Notes under the pieces: generated by a model
The model's input: only the letters and a program-made list of their open reading frames with translations
What the model was told of the DNA's origin: nothing
Databases searched by the model: none
In this document: positions 16,982 through 25,941 of the stretch, piece after piece
Layout of the letters: each line of letters starts with the position of its first letter
Position numbering within the stretch: the stretch's first letter is position 1
DNA from: Streptomyces sp. ITFR-21
GTDB lineage: Bacteria > Actinomycetota > Actinomycetes > Streptomycetales > Streptomycetaceae
Assembly: GCF_031844685.1 (NCBI RefSeq)
Contig: NZ_CP134605.1
Coordinates: 3,182,001-3,246,000 of the forward strand
Length of the DNA: 64,000 bases
Reading direction: 5' to 3'
Program-made: the position numbers and the translations under genes

Positions 16982-17590
16982 ATGATGAGCGGAGAGGCGC
17001 CCGTCGGCCCGGCGGCACGACACCAGGAAAGCGGTAGGCCGCAGCCACGGGAGCGGCTGCTGGAAGCGGCCTCCGCGCTCTTCTACGCGGAGGGCATCCG
17101 GTCCATCGGGGTGGACCGGCTGATCGCCGAGGCCCAGGTCACCAAGGCCACCTTCTACCGCCACTTCCCCACCAAGGACGACCTGGTCGTGGCGTATCTG
17201 CGCGGTCGGGACGAGGGCATCCGCGCCCAGTTGGCCGGCGCCGCGCGGGCCGTCGGCGACGACCCGCGCGGGACCCTCGGCCTGCTGCTGGACGGCCTGG
17301 CCGCCGAGGTCTGCGGGCCGGGCTTCCGGGGCTGCCCGTTCATCAACGCCGCCGCCGAGTACCCCGACGCCGCCCACCCGGTGCGGCTGCTCATCGAGGA
17401 ACACCGGGCGTGGTTCCGCGCCGCCCTGCTCACGCTGGCCACCGGCTGCGGCCATTCCGACCCGGAGGCCGCCGCGGCGGCGCTGTTCCTGCTGCGCGAC
17501 GGCGCCATGGTCGGCGGCTACCTGGACGGCGACAGCGCCCGCCGCTCGCTCGCCCAGGCGGCCGGGGCCATCGTCGGCGGGGTGCTCTGA
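16982..17590 (+). CDS. TetR-family transcriptional repressor
   Basis: A 202-residue regulator. The N-terminal TetR helix-turn-helix is clear: RERLLEAASALFYAEGIRS, then VDRLIAEAQVTKATFYRHF (about residues 20-60). The C-terminal ligand domain has GFRGCPFINAAAEYPD, as in many TetR proteins that respond to small molecules or oxidised thiols. No good ribosome site is seen. Two ATG codons (16982 and 16985) are possible, and TACGTT six bases before the second suggests a leaderless start there. It almost certainly binds the two matching palindromes upstream and controls itself and the divergent hydrolase gene. Confidence 0.88.
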   Translation: MMSGEAPVGPAARHQESGRPQPRERLLEAASALFYAEGIRSIGVDRLIAEAQVTKATFYRHFPTKDDLVVAYLRGRDEGIRAQLAGAARAVGDDPRGTLGLLLDGLAAEVCGPGFRGCPFINAAAEYPDAAHPVRLLIEEHRAWFRAALLTLATGCGHSDPEAAAAALFLLRDGAMVGGYLDGDSARRSLAQAAGAIVGGVL

Positions 17591-17772
17591 GGCGGCGCGG
17601 GGGTGATTGCGCGGGGCCGCGGAGGGCGCGGCGGGCGGGAACCGCCCGGCGCGCGGCTCCTGTCGCCGGTCCGTGACAGCGTCCGCACCGGCCGGGGACC
17701 CGGGCTTGGCACCCTCATGTCGTCACCGCCGGCGCGACCGCCGCCGTCACCGCTGTTCCAGGGGGAACCGCC

Positions 17773-18058
17773 ATGTCCGTCCGCCGCCGCCATCGCCCTG
17801 ACCGCGGGCCTGACCGCGGGCCTGACCGCGGGCCTGACCGCGGGCGCCTGCCTGTCGCTGTCCGCCTGCGACCCGGCCGACCCCGCGGTCGGCGGCGCCA
17901 CCCCCTCGCCCGCCGGCAGCGGTACGCGGTCGGCCGTCCCGACCGGCAAGGGGGCCGGTCCCGGCCGCGACCCGGCCGGCGCCACCGCCACCGCCACCGC
18001 CCCGCGGCTGAACGGCACCGCGGGCAACGGCCTAACCATCAGTGACGGCAGCCGCTGA
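17773..18058 (+). pseudogene. Small lipoprotein gene with an apparent one-base frameshift
   Basis: ATG 17773 has a good AGGGGGAA ribosome site and begins M-S-V-R-R-R. In that frame the rest is an implausible Arg/Pro/Gly repeat. In the +1 frame, directly after these six codons, a lipoprotein signal appears: IALTAG, repeated L-T-A-G units, then the lipobox LSAC followed by DPADPAV and a Ser/Gly/Ala-rich tail to the stop at 18058. One surplus C in the run near 17785-17792 would explain the break. It could be a real frameshift, a sequencing error or slippage. The 12-base repeats just downstream show the site is slippage-prone. The alternative start at 17718 in the lipobox frame has no ribosome site. 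Confidence 0.45.
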
Positions 18059-18077
18059 GCGGGGGAGCGGCGTCGGC

Positions 18078-18355
18078 TCAGCCGCGCGCCAACCCGGCCC
18101 GCAGCTCGTCCAGATGCACATCACCGGTGTCGTGCGGCAGGAACTCGACCACGTCCAGGAAGCGGAACAGCACCTGCGCGGCGGTGACCGCGAACTCGTA
18201 GTCCGCGTACCCGACCACCGCGCCCGGGGCGCCGCGCCCCGGACCACATGCGCCGTCAGGTCGTCGGGGGTCTTCGCGTCCGTGCCGCGCCGACCGCCCG
18301 GCCGGGCCAGGTACGGGCAGACCATGGCCGCGTAGAGCATGCACGCCCGGTGCCC
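18078..18355 (-). pseudogene. Truncated, frameshifted C-terminal gene remnant
   Basis: Two minus-strand reading frames join into one protein-like tail: ACMLYAAMVCPYLARPGG then TAHVVRG in one frame, and GAVVGYADYEFAVTAAQVL to HLDELRAGLARG (stop at 18078) in the next. The frames switch within the GC run near 18230-18240. The N-terminal part is missing because Tn3-type transposase sequence begins on the other strand at about 18360. I do not recognise the family; the Cys-containing MVCPYLARP motif is its best handle. It was probably destroyed by the transposon insertion. Confidence 0.45.
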
Positions 18356-18359
18356 CGGG

Positions 18360-20085
18360 CCCTCGAGCGTCGGCGCCAGCGGTTCTTCTTCCTGGACGAC
18401 GCGGACCGCGCGCTGATCGATCCGTAGCGCCGGTCCCACAACCGGCTGGGCTTCGCGGCCCAGCTCACCACCGCGCGGTTCCTCGGGGTCTTCCTGGACG
18501 ATCCGGCCGACGTGCCGACGGAGGTCGCCGACTACCTCGCCGAACAGCTCGGCGTCCCGGACGCCTCCGTGCTGAAGACGTACGGCGAGCGGGAGAACAC
18601 CCGGCTGGATCACGTCCGGGGGCTGCGGGAGGTCTTCGGCTACCGGGAGTTCGCCGGGGCGGAGGCGGAGCTGCGGGAGTGGGTGGGCGCGCGGGCGTGG
18701 ACGACCGGGGAGGGCACGAAGGCGCTGTTCGACGCGGCGGTGGGGTGGTTGCGGGAACGGCGGGTGCTGCTGCCGGGGGTGACGACGCTGGTGTGGCTGA
18801 TGGCGTCGGTGCGGACGGAGGCGAACGAGCGGCTGCGGGAAACGCTGTACGGGCTGCTGAACACCGGTCAACGGGCGGTGCTGGACTTGCTGCTGGAGGT
18901 GCCGCCGGTGCGCGGGTCTCGGAGCTGGACCGGCTGCGCCGGGGGCCGGTGCGGGTGTCGGGTCCGGCGACGAAGGCCGCGCTGGAGCGGGCGGCGGAGA
19001 TCGCCGCGTTCGGCATGGCGGACCTGGACGTCGCCGCGGTGCCGCCCCGGCGGTTGGCGGAGCTGTCGCGGTACGGGGTCGACGGGAAGGCGTCGCTGCT
19101 GCGGCGGCACGGCGACCACCGGCGGCTGGCCACGCTGATGGCGACCGCGGTGTACCTGACGACGCGGGTGGTCGATGACGCGCTGGACCTGTTGGAGGCG
19201 CTGGTCGGCACGAAGCTGCTGGCCCGCTCCGAGCGGGAGACCGCCCGGGAGAAGCTTAAAACCCTGCCGTGGGTGGAGCGGGCCGGGGCGAAGCTGGCGG
19301 CCGCGTTCATCGTGGTCTTCGAGGAGACCGCCGAGCAGGTCGACACCGCGACCGGGGAGATATCCCCGCCGGCGGTGGCCACGGTGGCGGGGATGTGGGA
19401 GCGGATCGAGTTGGTGGTGCCCCGGCGGGAGCTGGAGGCGGCGCTGGCGGCGATGTTCGAGCTGGCGCCGCCGCTGGACTCCGACGCCTGTGAGGCGTGG
19501 CGCCGGCAGCTGGTGGGCCGGTTCGGCATGGTGCGGCCATTCCTGAAGGTCCTGGTGGACGTCGTGGACTTCGGCGCCACCCCGCAGGGCGCCAACCTGC
19601 TGGCCGCGTTGAAGTCGCTGCCCGGCCTGCTGCGGAGGCGGAAGGTGGCGCCCGGTGAGATCGACGCCGGGCTGCTGGCCGGGTCGTGGAAGCGCCTGGT
19701 GCTGGCCTCTTCGAACGCCGAGCCGGGGTGCGTGGACGTGAAGGCGTACGCGCTGTGTGTGCTGGAGGGGCTGCACCGGATGCTGCGGCGCCGGGAGGTG
19801 TTCGCGGTGAACTCCTCGAAGTGGGGCGACCCGCGCGCGAAGCTGCTGTACGGCGAGGCGTGGGAGCGGGTGCGGCCGGTGGTGCTGAACGCCCTGGTAC
19901 TGTTCACCACCCGCTGCATGAACGCCGCCCTCGACCAGCTGCGCGCCAACGGCCACGAGGTCCGCGAGGAGGACGTCGCGCGGGTGTCGCCGTTCGTACG
20001 GCACCACATCAACATGCTGGGCCGCTACTCCTTCGCGCTGCCCGAGATACCCGGAGGGCTGCGGCCCCTGCGCGACCCGGGATGA
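18360..20085 (+). pseudogene. Tn3-family transposase remnant lacking the catalytic core
   Basis: The reading matches Tn3-type transposases. The N-terminal DUF4158-like region has FFFLDDADRAL, RLGFAAQLTTARFLG and DVPTEVADYLAEQLG. Further on come VSELDRLRRGPVRVSG and AVYLTTRVVDDALDLLEAL. It ends with the family C-terminus RHHINMLGRYSFALPE. Three lesions are visible: an in-frame TAG at 18427-18429, a one-base loss near 18911 between LLLEVPP and the ARVSEL block, and an in-frame deletion. At 19866-19880, KLLYGEAWERVRP runs directly into VVLNALVLFTTR, which omits the roughly 400-residue DDE region. Full-length proteins have close to 1000 residues; about 570 codons remain. No resolvase gene is present and terminal repeats were not identified. 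Confidence 0.75.
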
Positions 20086-20604
20086 CACCGGCGGCGCGTG
20101 ATCGAGTGGTCGGGCAGCCGGGTCGACCTGTCGGGAGGCTGGGGGTGTGGACAGCAGGCGGGAGATGGGCCTCAGCCTCGGACAACGACGGCATCGGTGG
20201 CCCCGCTATGGCTCTGACCATGTGCCCTCGGACGAGCAGGACGTCGCGGTCGCTTCGCTAGGACTCAGCGGTCCGCTCCGTCCGGCATCGACCGCCTTTC
20301 CGTTCAGCTGGTCGGCCGTGACGGCGTCGGCCTGCCGCTTTCAGTCGGCGAACCCGGCCACGGCGCCTCCCGGTCGCGGGGTCGTCGACGCTACGAAGAC
20401 CGACGGTTCTCTCACGCAGACTTCCAGCCAAAGCTGCTATCTCCCTGCCTGGGTGCGCTGCTCCTGCTCCTTGCTGGCTTGGAGCGAGGCGGGGCCGAGC
20501 CTCTCGGGGGGGGAGCAGGTGACACTCGCTGACGCGTGGCGCATTGTCCGCCGGGCGCGTTGCTGCCCCGTTACGATCGCTGCTTCCGTACGGGAGGGGG
20601 GCCG
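20086..20604. other. Gene-free stretch between Tn3 remnant and MFS gene
   Basis: About 520 bases with no protein-like reading frame on either strand. GC is slightly lower than around it. The right end carries the GGGAGGGGGG ribosome site of the MFS gene. It could contain the lost right end of the Tn3-type element, but I could not find a clear terminal inverted repeat. Confidence 0.4.
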
Positions 20605-21885
20605 TTGCGTCGTCAGAACGGACTGGGTGAGGATTTCCGCAGACTGTGGGCCGGTTACGCGGTCAGTGCCGCGGGCAGCGCGGTCGGCTCGGGGGCGCTG
20701 CCGTTGATCGCGCTGCTGACCCTGCATGCCTCGACGTTCCGGGTGTCGCTCCTGGCGGGGCTGTCGGCGGTCGCCAGTGCGGCGATCGCGCTGCCGCTCG
20801 GCGTGCGGATCGAGTACCGCCTCAAGCGTCCGGTGATGATGACCGCGGACGTACTGTGCTTCCTGGTGCTGGCGAGCGTGCCGGCCGCCGCGGTCCTGGG
20901 GGTGCTGACCTACGCGCAATTGTGCGTCGTGGGCGTCGTGCAGACAGCGGCATTGGTGGCGTTCAACGCGGCGAGCGGCGCACATCTGAAGGCGCTCGTG
21001 GCACCGGAGGGGCGGATCCGGGCCAATAGCGCCTTCGAGACGACGAGCTGGGTCACCATGAGCGCGGGTCCGCCGATGGGCGGTCTGCTGATCGGTGTGC
21101 TGGGCACGACGGCGACGATGGCGGTGGACGCGGCCTCCTTCCTTGGCTCGGCCACCGGGATCCACCGCATCCGCCGACCGGAACCTGCCCCGCCCCCCCG
21201 CACCGACCCGCCGCACCTGTGGCATGACGTCACCTCCGGCTGGCGCCACCTGCTGGCCCGGCGCGGGTTGCGGGCGTTGTTCTTCAACGCATTGCTGTTC
21301 GGCGGTCCCGTCATGATGGCCTCGCCCCTGATGGCCGTGCTCATGCTGCGCAACCTGGGCCTGACACCGTGGCAGTACGGCCTAGCGCTCGGTCTGCCAT
21401 GCCTGGGCGGGGTACTCGGTTCGCAGGTCACGCCCGCGCTGACCCGGCGCCTGGGACCGCGCCGGGTACTGCTGGTGTCCGGAGTGGCGCGCGCGCCCTG
21501 GCTGCTCCTGCTGCCGCTGGCACCTTCCGGTGCGTTCGGCGTGGGCGTGATCGTCGCCATCGACTTCGGGCTGCTGTTCGCCGCCGGGGTGTTCAACCCG
21601 TCGTTCTCGACGTACCGGATGGAAGCGACGGACGATGCGTTCATGTCCCGCGTCGTCACCAGTTGGTCGGTCAGCTCGCGGGCGGTGCAGGCGTTGTTCA
21701 TGGTCGGCGGCGGTCTGGTCGCCGGCGTCGTCGGCGTTCGCCCGGCTCTCGTGATCTCCGGGGTGCTGTGCCTGGCCAGCGCGCTCCTTCTGCCATGGCG
21801 CGATCCTCAAACCGCCGCCGCTCCCGCCACGCAAGCGGAGCCAGCGGCTGTCACTCCCGAGCCCGAGTCCGCGGCACGGGACTGA
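20605..21885 (+). CDS. MFS transporter, drug-efflux type
   Basis: A 426-residue major facilitator with about 12 hydrophobic segments. It resembles the MFS_3/macrolide-efflux type, with the start region FRRLWAGYAVSAAGSAVGSGALPL, RIRANSAFETTSWVTMSAGPPMGG in the middle and WSVSSRAVQALFMVGGGL late. It probably exports a small hydrophobic compound from the cytosol. TTG 20605 is chosen because GGGAGGGGGG lies just upstream; an ATG at 20536 would add 23 unlikely residues. It sits alone between a transposon remnant and a recombinase gene, which suggests it came with mobile DNA. Confidence 0.78.
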   Translation: MRRQNGLGEDFRRLWAGYAVSAAGSAVGSGALPLIALLTLHASTFRVSLLAGLSAVASAAIALPLGVRIEYRLKRPVMMTADVLCFLVLASVPAAAVLGVLTYAQLCVVGVVQTAALVAFNAASGAHLKALVAPEGRIRANSAFETTSWVTMSAGPPMGGLLIGVLGTTATMAVDAASFLGSATGIHRIRRPEPAPPPRTDPPHLWHDVTSGWRHLLARRGLRALFFNALLFGGPVMMASPLMAVLMLRNLGLTPWQYGLALGLPCLGGVLGSQVTPALTRRLGPRRVLLVSGVARAPWLLLLPLAPSGAFGVGVIVAIDFGLLFAAGVFNPSFSTYRMEATDDAFMSRVVTSWSVSSRAVQALFMVGGGLVAGVVGVRPALVISGVLCLASALLLPWRDPQTAAAPATQAEPAAVTPEPESAARD

Positions 21886-21976
21886 AGTCGGCGCCGGGTT
21901 CCTCCCCGAGGAGGATCTCGACCGAACATCGCGGGCTCTCGGTGATGCCCCGCCGCAGCCTTCGGCAGCCAGACCG

Positions 21977-22960
21977 TCAGCGCCGGGCGTCCCCCGGCGC
22001 CAGCAGACCGGTCACCTCGGCGATCGCCTCCGGCGACGGCTTGAAGTACCGCTTAACGTTCTCCGGCTTGCGGTGTCGGGACTTGGCCATGAGCATCAGC
22101 AGGCTCGCGCTGGCCTCGCCGAGGTGGGTCAGGCCGGAGTGCCGCCACTCGTGCAGATCCCATCCGGTGCCCGGCCCGCGGACCGCGGTGTGCCGGTCCA
22201 GCAAGGCGCGAGCCTGACCGTACGACAGCCGGGCCAGCCCGGTGTCCGGGCACACGTCGCGCGGCCCGAGCACCTTGCCGGGGTTGGGGCGGCGATGAGT
22301 GACGAACACCGGGCCACGGGTGCGGCCGCGCAGCAGCCGGGGCAGCAGCCGCGCGGTACCGGTGTCCCGGTGGACCGTCTCCAGCACGAAGTCCCCGCGC
22401 GTCCGGCCGCCCCGGCGGCGGGCGGCGGATCCCTTGGCCTTTACCGGCGCCCGCCGGCCGGCCAGGTCGAGGTCCTCGATGTTCGTCCCGAGGATCTCCT
22501 CGGCCCGCGCACAGGTCTCGTAGAGCATCCGCCACAGCGTCTTCTCCCGCAGCGGGTCCTCCCGGCGGGCGATGAGCCGGTCGACCATCACCTTCGGCCG
22601 AACCTGGGTCTCGGAGTCCGGCGGGGTCATCCGCTTCACCCAGGCCGGGGCCGCCGGGCCGTCGTAGCCGTGGTCCGCGCACCAGCCGAGCCAGGACAGC
22701 ACCGCCGCGCGGCGGGCATTCCAGGTGTTGACCGCGGCGGTGCCCCACAGCAGTTCCAGCGCCTCGCCGACCTCGTCGTCGACCACGGCCGCCAGGAGCC
22801 GGTCCTCGCCGAGCCGTTCGGCGGTCTTCCCGATGCCGATGCCGTAGCCGCGGGCGGTGTTCGGGTTGGCGAGTAAGCCGAGGAAGACATCGGCCGCCGA
22901 CCAAACGCTCAGCGCCTTCCCGGACTGGAGCTGGACGACGGCGGGCACCGCTTCCCCCAT
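21977..22960 (-). CDS. Tyrosine recombinase / site-specific integrase
   Basis: A 327-residue phage-integrase-family protein. The N-terminal SAM-like DNA-binding half includes [20 protein letters not shown]. The catalytic half shows the first Arg in [12 protein letters not shown], the H-x-x-R box in [15 protein letters not shown], a later His in [10 protein letters not shown] and the nucleophile Tyr in KRYFKPS. ATG 22960 matches the usual start ([12 protein letters not shown]) although no ribosome site is visible; an ATG at 23038 would add 26 residues. No phage or plasmid genes accompany it. It lies next to a gene truncated on this side, so it may mark the edge of an integrated element. Confidence 0.82.
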   Translation of the reverse strand: MGEAVPAVVQLQSGKALSVWSAADVFLGLLANPNTARGYGIGIGKTAERLGEDRLLAAVVDDEVGEALELLWGTAAVNTWNARRAAVLSWLGWCADHGYDGPAAPAWVKRMTPPDSETQVRPKVMVDRLIARREDPLREKTLWRMLYETCARAEEILGTNIEDLDLAGRRAPVKAKGSAARRRGGRTRGDFVLETVHRDTGTARLLPRLLRGRTRGPVFVTHRRPNPGKVLGPRDVCPDTGLARLSYGQARALLDRHTAVRGPGTGWDLHEWRHSGLTHLGEASASLLMLMAKSRHRKPENVKRYFKPSPEAIAEVTGLLAPGDARR

Positions 22961-23116
22961 ACCGCAGATAACAGGGTCGCTTCGCGCAGCGGCTCGGCGA
23001 CGTCGCCGCAGGTCGGATATGGCGATGCCGCAGATCATAAAACGTTATCCGTGGAACGACTTCCGGCTGCCCCGCCACCGGCACCCTGCCAGCCGCCCAC
23101 CAGAGCCGCCGGGGGC

Positions 23117-23281
23117 TTAGCGCCGGTTTTCGTTCCGATGTTTCTCAACCGCCGGGTTCAGCGCGGGCAGCGGCTTGCCGACCCCCGGCAGGTCGGCGAA
23201 CGCGCCGCGCGCCTCCGCCTCACGGATCTGCTTGTCGGTCCAGGACTCGAAGGAAACACCGGGCGGCTTGCGTTCGGTCAT
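23117..23281 (-). pseudogene. DUF1992 protein, truncated after its conserved motif
   Basis: A 54-residue reading frame starting MTERKPPGVSFESWTDKQIREAEARGAFADLPGVGKPLPAL would be typical of DUF1992 (DnaJC28-conserved domain) proteins. This form is seen across Streptomyces and is usually 110 residues or more. After GVGKPLPALN the sequence departs from the family and stops within 13 codons. ATG 23281 has a GAGGAG ribosome site. The break near 23155-23165 faces the recombinase gene, so integration or a deletion probably removed the C-terminal half. Function of the family is unknown. Confidence 0.6.
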
Positions 23282-23454
23282 CTCTCGCTCCTCGGCTCGA
23301 GGGTCCGGCGTCGCACCTTCGAGATTACAAGGCGCGTCCCGCGACCGGACCGGGGCCGTACGCCCGGTGGCGCGCCCCCGCGCCCTCGCGCCCCTGCCCC
23401 CCGCACCCCCGCGGCCGTACGGCCTGCCGTCCGCCCGCGCTCCGGCCCCGCCCC

Positions 23455-24030
23455 TCAGACCCGCGCCCGCGCCGCCAGCACGGCTACGCCGTCCTCGGCC
23501 GCGGCCGGTGCCGGCCGGTGCACGATCCGGGCCGGCAGCGCGTCCAGCGGCCCGGTGGCGTGCGCCGGCTTCAGACCCGCCAGCCGGACCAGCGAGGTGT
23601 CGGTGTCCTTGGCCCTGCGCTCCGCCAGGCCGTCGGTGTACAGCAGCAGGGTGGCCGGCGCGCCACGGCACGTACACGCTCTCGTAGCCGCCGTGCAGGT
23701 CGGCCCCCAGCGGCGGCTCCGGCGGCACGGCCAGCGGTTCGACGGCGCCGGAGGGGCCGACGACGGCCGGCGGCAGGTGCCCGGCACTGGCGGACCGGAC
23801 GCCGCCGCCGACCGGGTCGGCCAGCCCCAGCAGACAGGTCGCCGGGCGTTCGGCGCCCGCGGCGGACAGCACCGCGTCCATCCGGCGCGGCATCACGCCG
23901 GGCCGGTCGCCGTCACCCGCGACCACTCGCAGCATCGAGCGGTGGCGGCTTATCTCCACCGCCGCGCCCACCCCGTGCCCCATGACGTCGCCCATGGCCA
24001 GCAGGGTCAACCCGCCGGGGGGCCGGGAGC
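23455..24030 (-). pseudogene. SpoIIE/PP2C-type phosphatase fragment with frameshift
   Basis: The remaining sequence is the C-terminal half of a PP2C-like serine phosphatase of the SpoIIE/RsbU type. It shows LLAMGDVMGHGVGAAVEISR, MLRVVAGDGDRPG and RSASAGHLPPAVV in one frame, then PATLLLYTDGLAERR to the stop in another. Removing one base at about 23665 restores VPGAPATLLLYTDG. The N-terminal half of the domain (the G-G-D-W-Y-D metal region) and any sensor domains are missing upstream of about 24030. It cannot be an active phosphatase. Confidence 0.65.
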
Positions 24031-24150
24031 GGCCGGCGGGCCCGGAGACGCCGCGGGACGCCGTACGCGGTGGGAGGGGCGAACAGCCGGGCAACCCGGG
24101 CGCTTGCGGCACAAGGCGCCCTACTGCTGCGCCCGGACAAGCCGGGCCGG

Positions 24151-24156
24151 TAGGCT
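24151..24156 (+). promoter_or_regulatory. -10 element TAGGCT of a likely leaderless gene
   Basis: TAGGCT ends six bases before the GTG at 24163, with no ribosome site between. This is the spacing expected when transcription begins at the start codon. Confidence 0.4.
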
Positions 24157-24162
24157 TTCCGT

Positions 24163-24459
24163 GTGATCTTCAAGCGCATCGGAAACGGGCGGCCGTACCC
24201 GGACCACGGCCGGGTCAGCACGCGCGAGTGGGCGGACGTCGCCCCGCGTCCCGTGCGGCTCGACCAACTGGTGACCACCAAGGGACAGCTCGACCTCGAG
24301 ACGCTGCTCGCCGAGGATTCCACCTTCTACGGGGATCTCTTCGCCCACGTCGTGAAATGGCAGGGCGACCTCTACCTGGAGGACGGCCTGCACCGGGCGG
24401 TGCGCGCGGCGCTGCAGCAGCGGCAGGTGCTCCACGCCCGGGTCCTGGAGATGGACTGA
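24163..24459 (+). CDS. Conserved small protein, VapB-antitoxin-like by annotation habit
   Basis: A 98-residue cytosolic protein beginning MIFKRIGNGRPYPDHG and containing LVTTKGQLDLETLLAED. It is highly conserved in Streptomyces next to the LytR_C gene and upp. Databases often label such proteins VapB-family antitoxins, but no toxin gene lies beside it here. The constant genomic setting argues for a housekeeping role. The start is a GTG with no ribosome site and a TAGGCT hexamer six bases upstream. The true function is unknown. Confidence 0.75.
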   Translation: MIFKRIGNGRPYPDHGRVSTREWADVAPRPVRLDQLVTTKGQLDLETLLAEDSTFYGDLFAHVVKWQGDLYLEDGLHRAVRAALQQRQVLHARVLEMD

Positions 24460-24480
24460 CAATCCGCCTACGCTGCGCTC

Positions 24481-25170
24481 ATGAGCATGTTGACTCCCTC
24501 CGGGATGGGTGGGAAGTACCGGGTCACCGGTAACGCGTATCCGAGGATGCGCCGGCCCAGGCGCCGCGGCCGCATTCTGGCCGCCGTGGTCGCTTCGGTG
24601 GTCGTTCTGAGCCTGTTCGGCTGGGGGGCACTGCAGCTCGTCGACGTCTTCGGCGGCGGCGACGGCGACACCAAGGCGAACGCCGCACCGCTGGACAAGC
24701 CCAGTTGCCGACCGGTGCCCGCGCCGACCCGCGCCCGCCCGCTCGGTCCGCTGCCGCAGCCGACCGGGGTGACCCTCAACGTGCTCAACGCCACCTCGCG
24801 CGGCGGCCTGGCCAAGACCACCGCCGACGCGCTCGCCGGCCGGGGCTTCAAGGTCGCAAGGTTCGGCAACGCGCCGGACGGCTACGACCAGAAGGTCACC
24901 CAGTCGGCGCTGCTGGTCGCGGGTCCGGCGGGCGAGGCGGCGGCCCGTGAGGCCGGTACGCAGGTGGCGGGCTCGACGGTGCGGATCGATCCGCACCGCA
25001 AGGACAAGACGGTCGACCTGCTCATCGGCAACGCCTTCGCGACACTGGCCACACCGGCGCAGGCCGCCGCGGCGCGGGTGGTCGCGGCGAACCCGCCGCC
25101 GCCCAAGCCGGTGTGCGCGCCGGTCACGACCCCGGCGGCAAAGGGCGGCGCCCGCCGGCCGGGCGCCTGA
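24481..25170 (+). CDS. LytR_C-domain envelope protein
   Basis: A 229-residue membrane-anchored protein. A basic cytosolic N-terminus (to about residue 30) is followed by one transmembrane segment (about 32-54, LAAVVASVVVLSLFGWGAL). The extracellular LytR_C domain (about 95-190) has VTLNVLNATSRGGLAKTTADALAGRGF. Such domains occur in cell-wall proteins, some fused to LCP ligases. Alone it may bind or organise wall polymers. It starts 21 bases after the previous gene, with TACGCT six bases before ATG 24481, so it could also be leaderless. The C-terminal 40 residues are Ala/Pro-rich. Confidence 0.82.
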   Translation: MSMLTPSGMGGKYRVTGNAYPRMRRPRRRGRILAAVVASVVVLSLFGWGALQLVDVFGGGDGDTKANAAPLDKPSCRPVPAPTRARPLGPLPQPTGVTLNVLNATSRGGLAKTTADALAGRGFKVARFGNAPDGYDQKVTQSALLVAGPAGEAAAREAGTQVAGSTVRIDPHRKDKTVDLLIGNAFATLATPAQAAAARVVAANPPPPKPVCAPVTTPAAKGGARRPGA

Positions 25171-25292
25171 CCGACGGCCGGTCGGGTACGCGATCGGGTG
25201 GCCGGCCGGGCGCCTGGCCGACAGCCCGGCCGCGTACCCGACCAGGTGCCTGACCGGGTACGCGGCCGGCCGCCGGCGCGCGGTCCGGCTTC

Positions 25293-25928
25293 CTAGGCGA
25301 CCGTGCCGTACAGCCGGTCGCCGGCGTCTCCGAGGCCCGGCACGATGAAGCCGTGCTCGTTGAGCCGCTCGTCGACCGCCGCGGTGACCACGGTGACCGA
25401 TTCGCCCGCCAGTTCCCGTTCCATGACCTGCACGCCCTCGGGCGCGGCCAGCAGGCACAGCGCGGTCACGTCGTCGGCGCCGCGGTCGATCAGCAGCCGG
25501 ATCGCCGTCACCAGGGTGCCGCCGGTGGCCAGCATCGGGTCGACCACGTACACCTGCCGGCCGGAGAGGTCCTCCGGCATCCGGGTGGCGTACGTCTGCG
25601 CCTCCAGGGTGTGCTCGTCGCGGACCATGCCGAGGAAGCCGACCTCGGCGGTCGGCAGCAGCCGCACCATGCCGTCGAGCATGCCGAGCCCGGCCCGCAG
25701 GATCGGCACCACCAAGGGGCGCGGGTGGGACAGCCGCACCCCGGTGGTGGGCGCGACCGGGGTGCGGATGTCGACCTGCTCGGTCCTGACGTCCCGGGTG
25801 GCCTCGTAGGCGAGCAGGGTGACCAGTTCATCGGCCAGCCGGCGGAAGGTCGGGGAGTCGGTGCGCTCGTCGCGCAGGGTGGTGAGCTTGTGCGCGACCA
25901 GCGGGTGGTCGACAACGTGGAGACGCAT
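25293..25928 (-). CDS. upp: Uracil phosphoribosyltransferase
   Basis: A 211-residue cytosolic salvage enzyme that makes UMP from uracil and PRPP. It shows the full family pattern: [20 protein letters not shown] at the start, [13 protein letters not shown], the PRPP-binding loop [13 protein letters not shown] (about residues 130-142) and the uracil-binding end [20 protein letters not shown] 25928 has no ribosome site. On the minus strand, TACAGT lies seven bases upstream (25936-25941), pointing to a leaderless transcript. The length is normal for the family. Confidence 0.96.
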   Translation of the reverse strand: MRLHVVDHPLVAHKLTTLRDERTDSPTFRRLADELVTLLAYEATRDVRTEQVDIRTPVAPTTGVRLSHPRPLVVPILRAGLGMLDGMVRLLPTAEVGFLGMVRDEHTLEAQTYATRMPEDLSGRQVYVVDPMLATGGTLVTAIRLLIDRGADDVTALCLLAAPEGVQVMERELAGESVTVVTAAVDERLNEHGFIVPGLGDAGDRLYGTVA

Positions 25929-25935
25929 GGGCCTG

Positions 25936-25941
25936 ACTGTA
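25936..25941 (-). promoter_or_regulatory. -10 element TACAGT of upp
   Basis: On the minus strand TACAGT ends seven bases before the upp ATG. With no ribosome site in between, a leaderless upp mRNA is likely. Confidence 0.45.

Noticed and set aside
20437-21249. A minus-strand frame opposite the MFS gene start
   Set aside because: It is rich in Arg/His/Gln with no motif; the plus strand shows membrane segments and a good ribosome site.
24163-24459. A VapBC toxin-antitoxin pair
   Set aside because: No PIN-domain toxin lies next to the small gene; the neighbour encodes a LytR_C envelope protein and the arrangement is a conserved core one.
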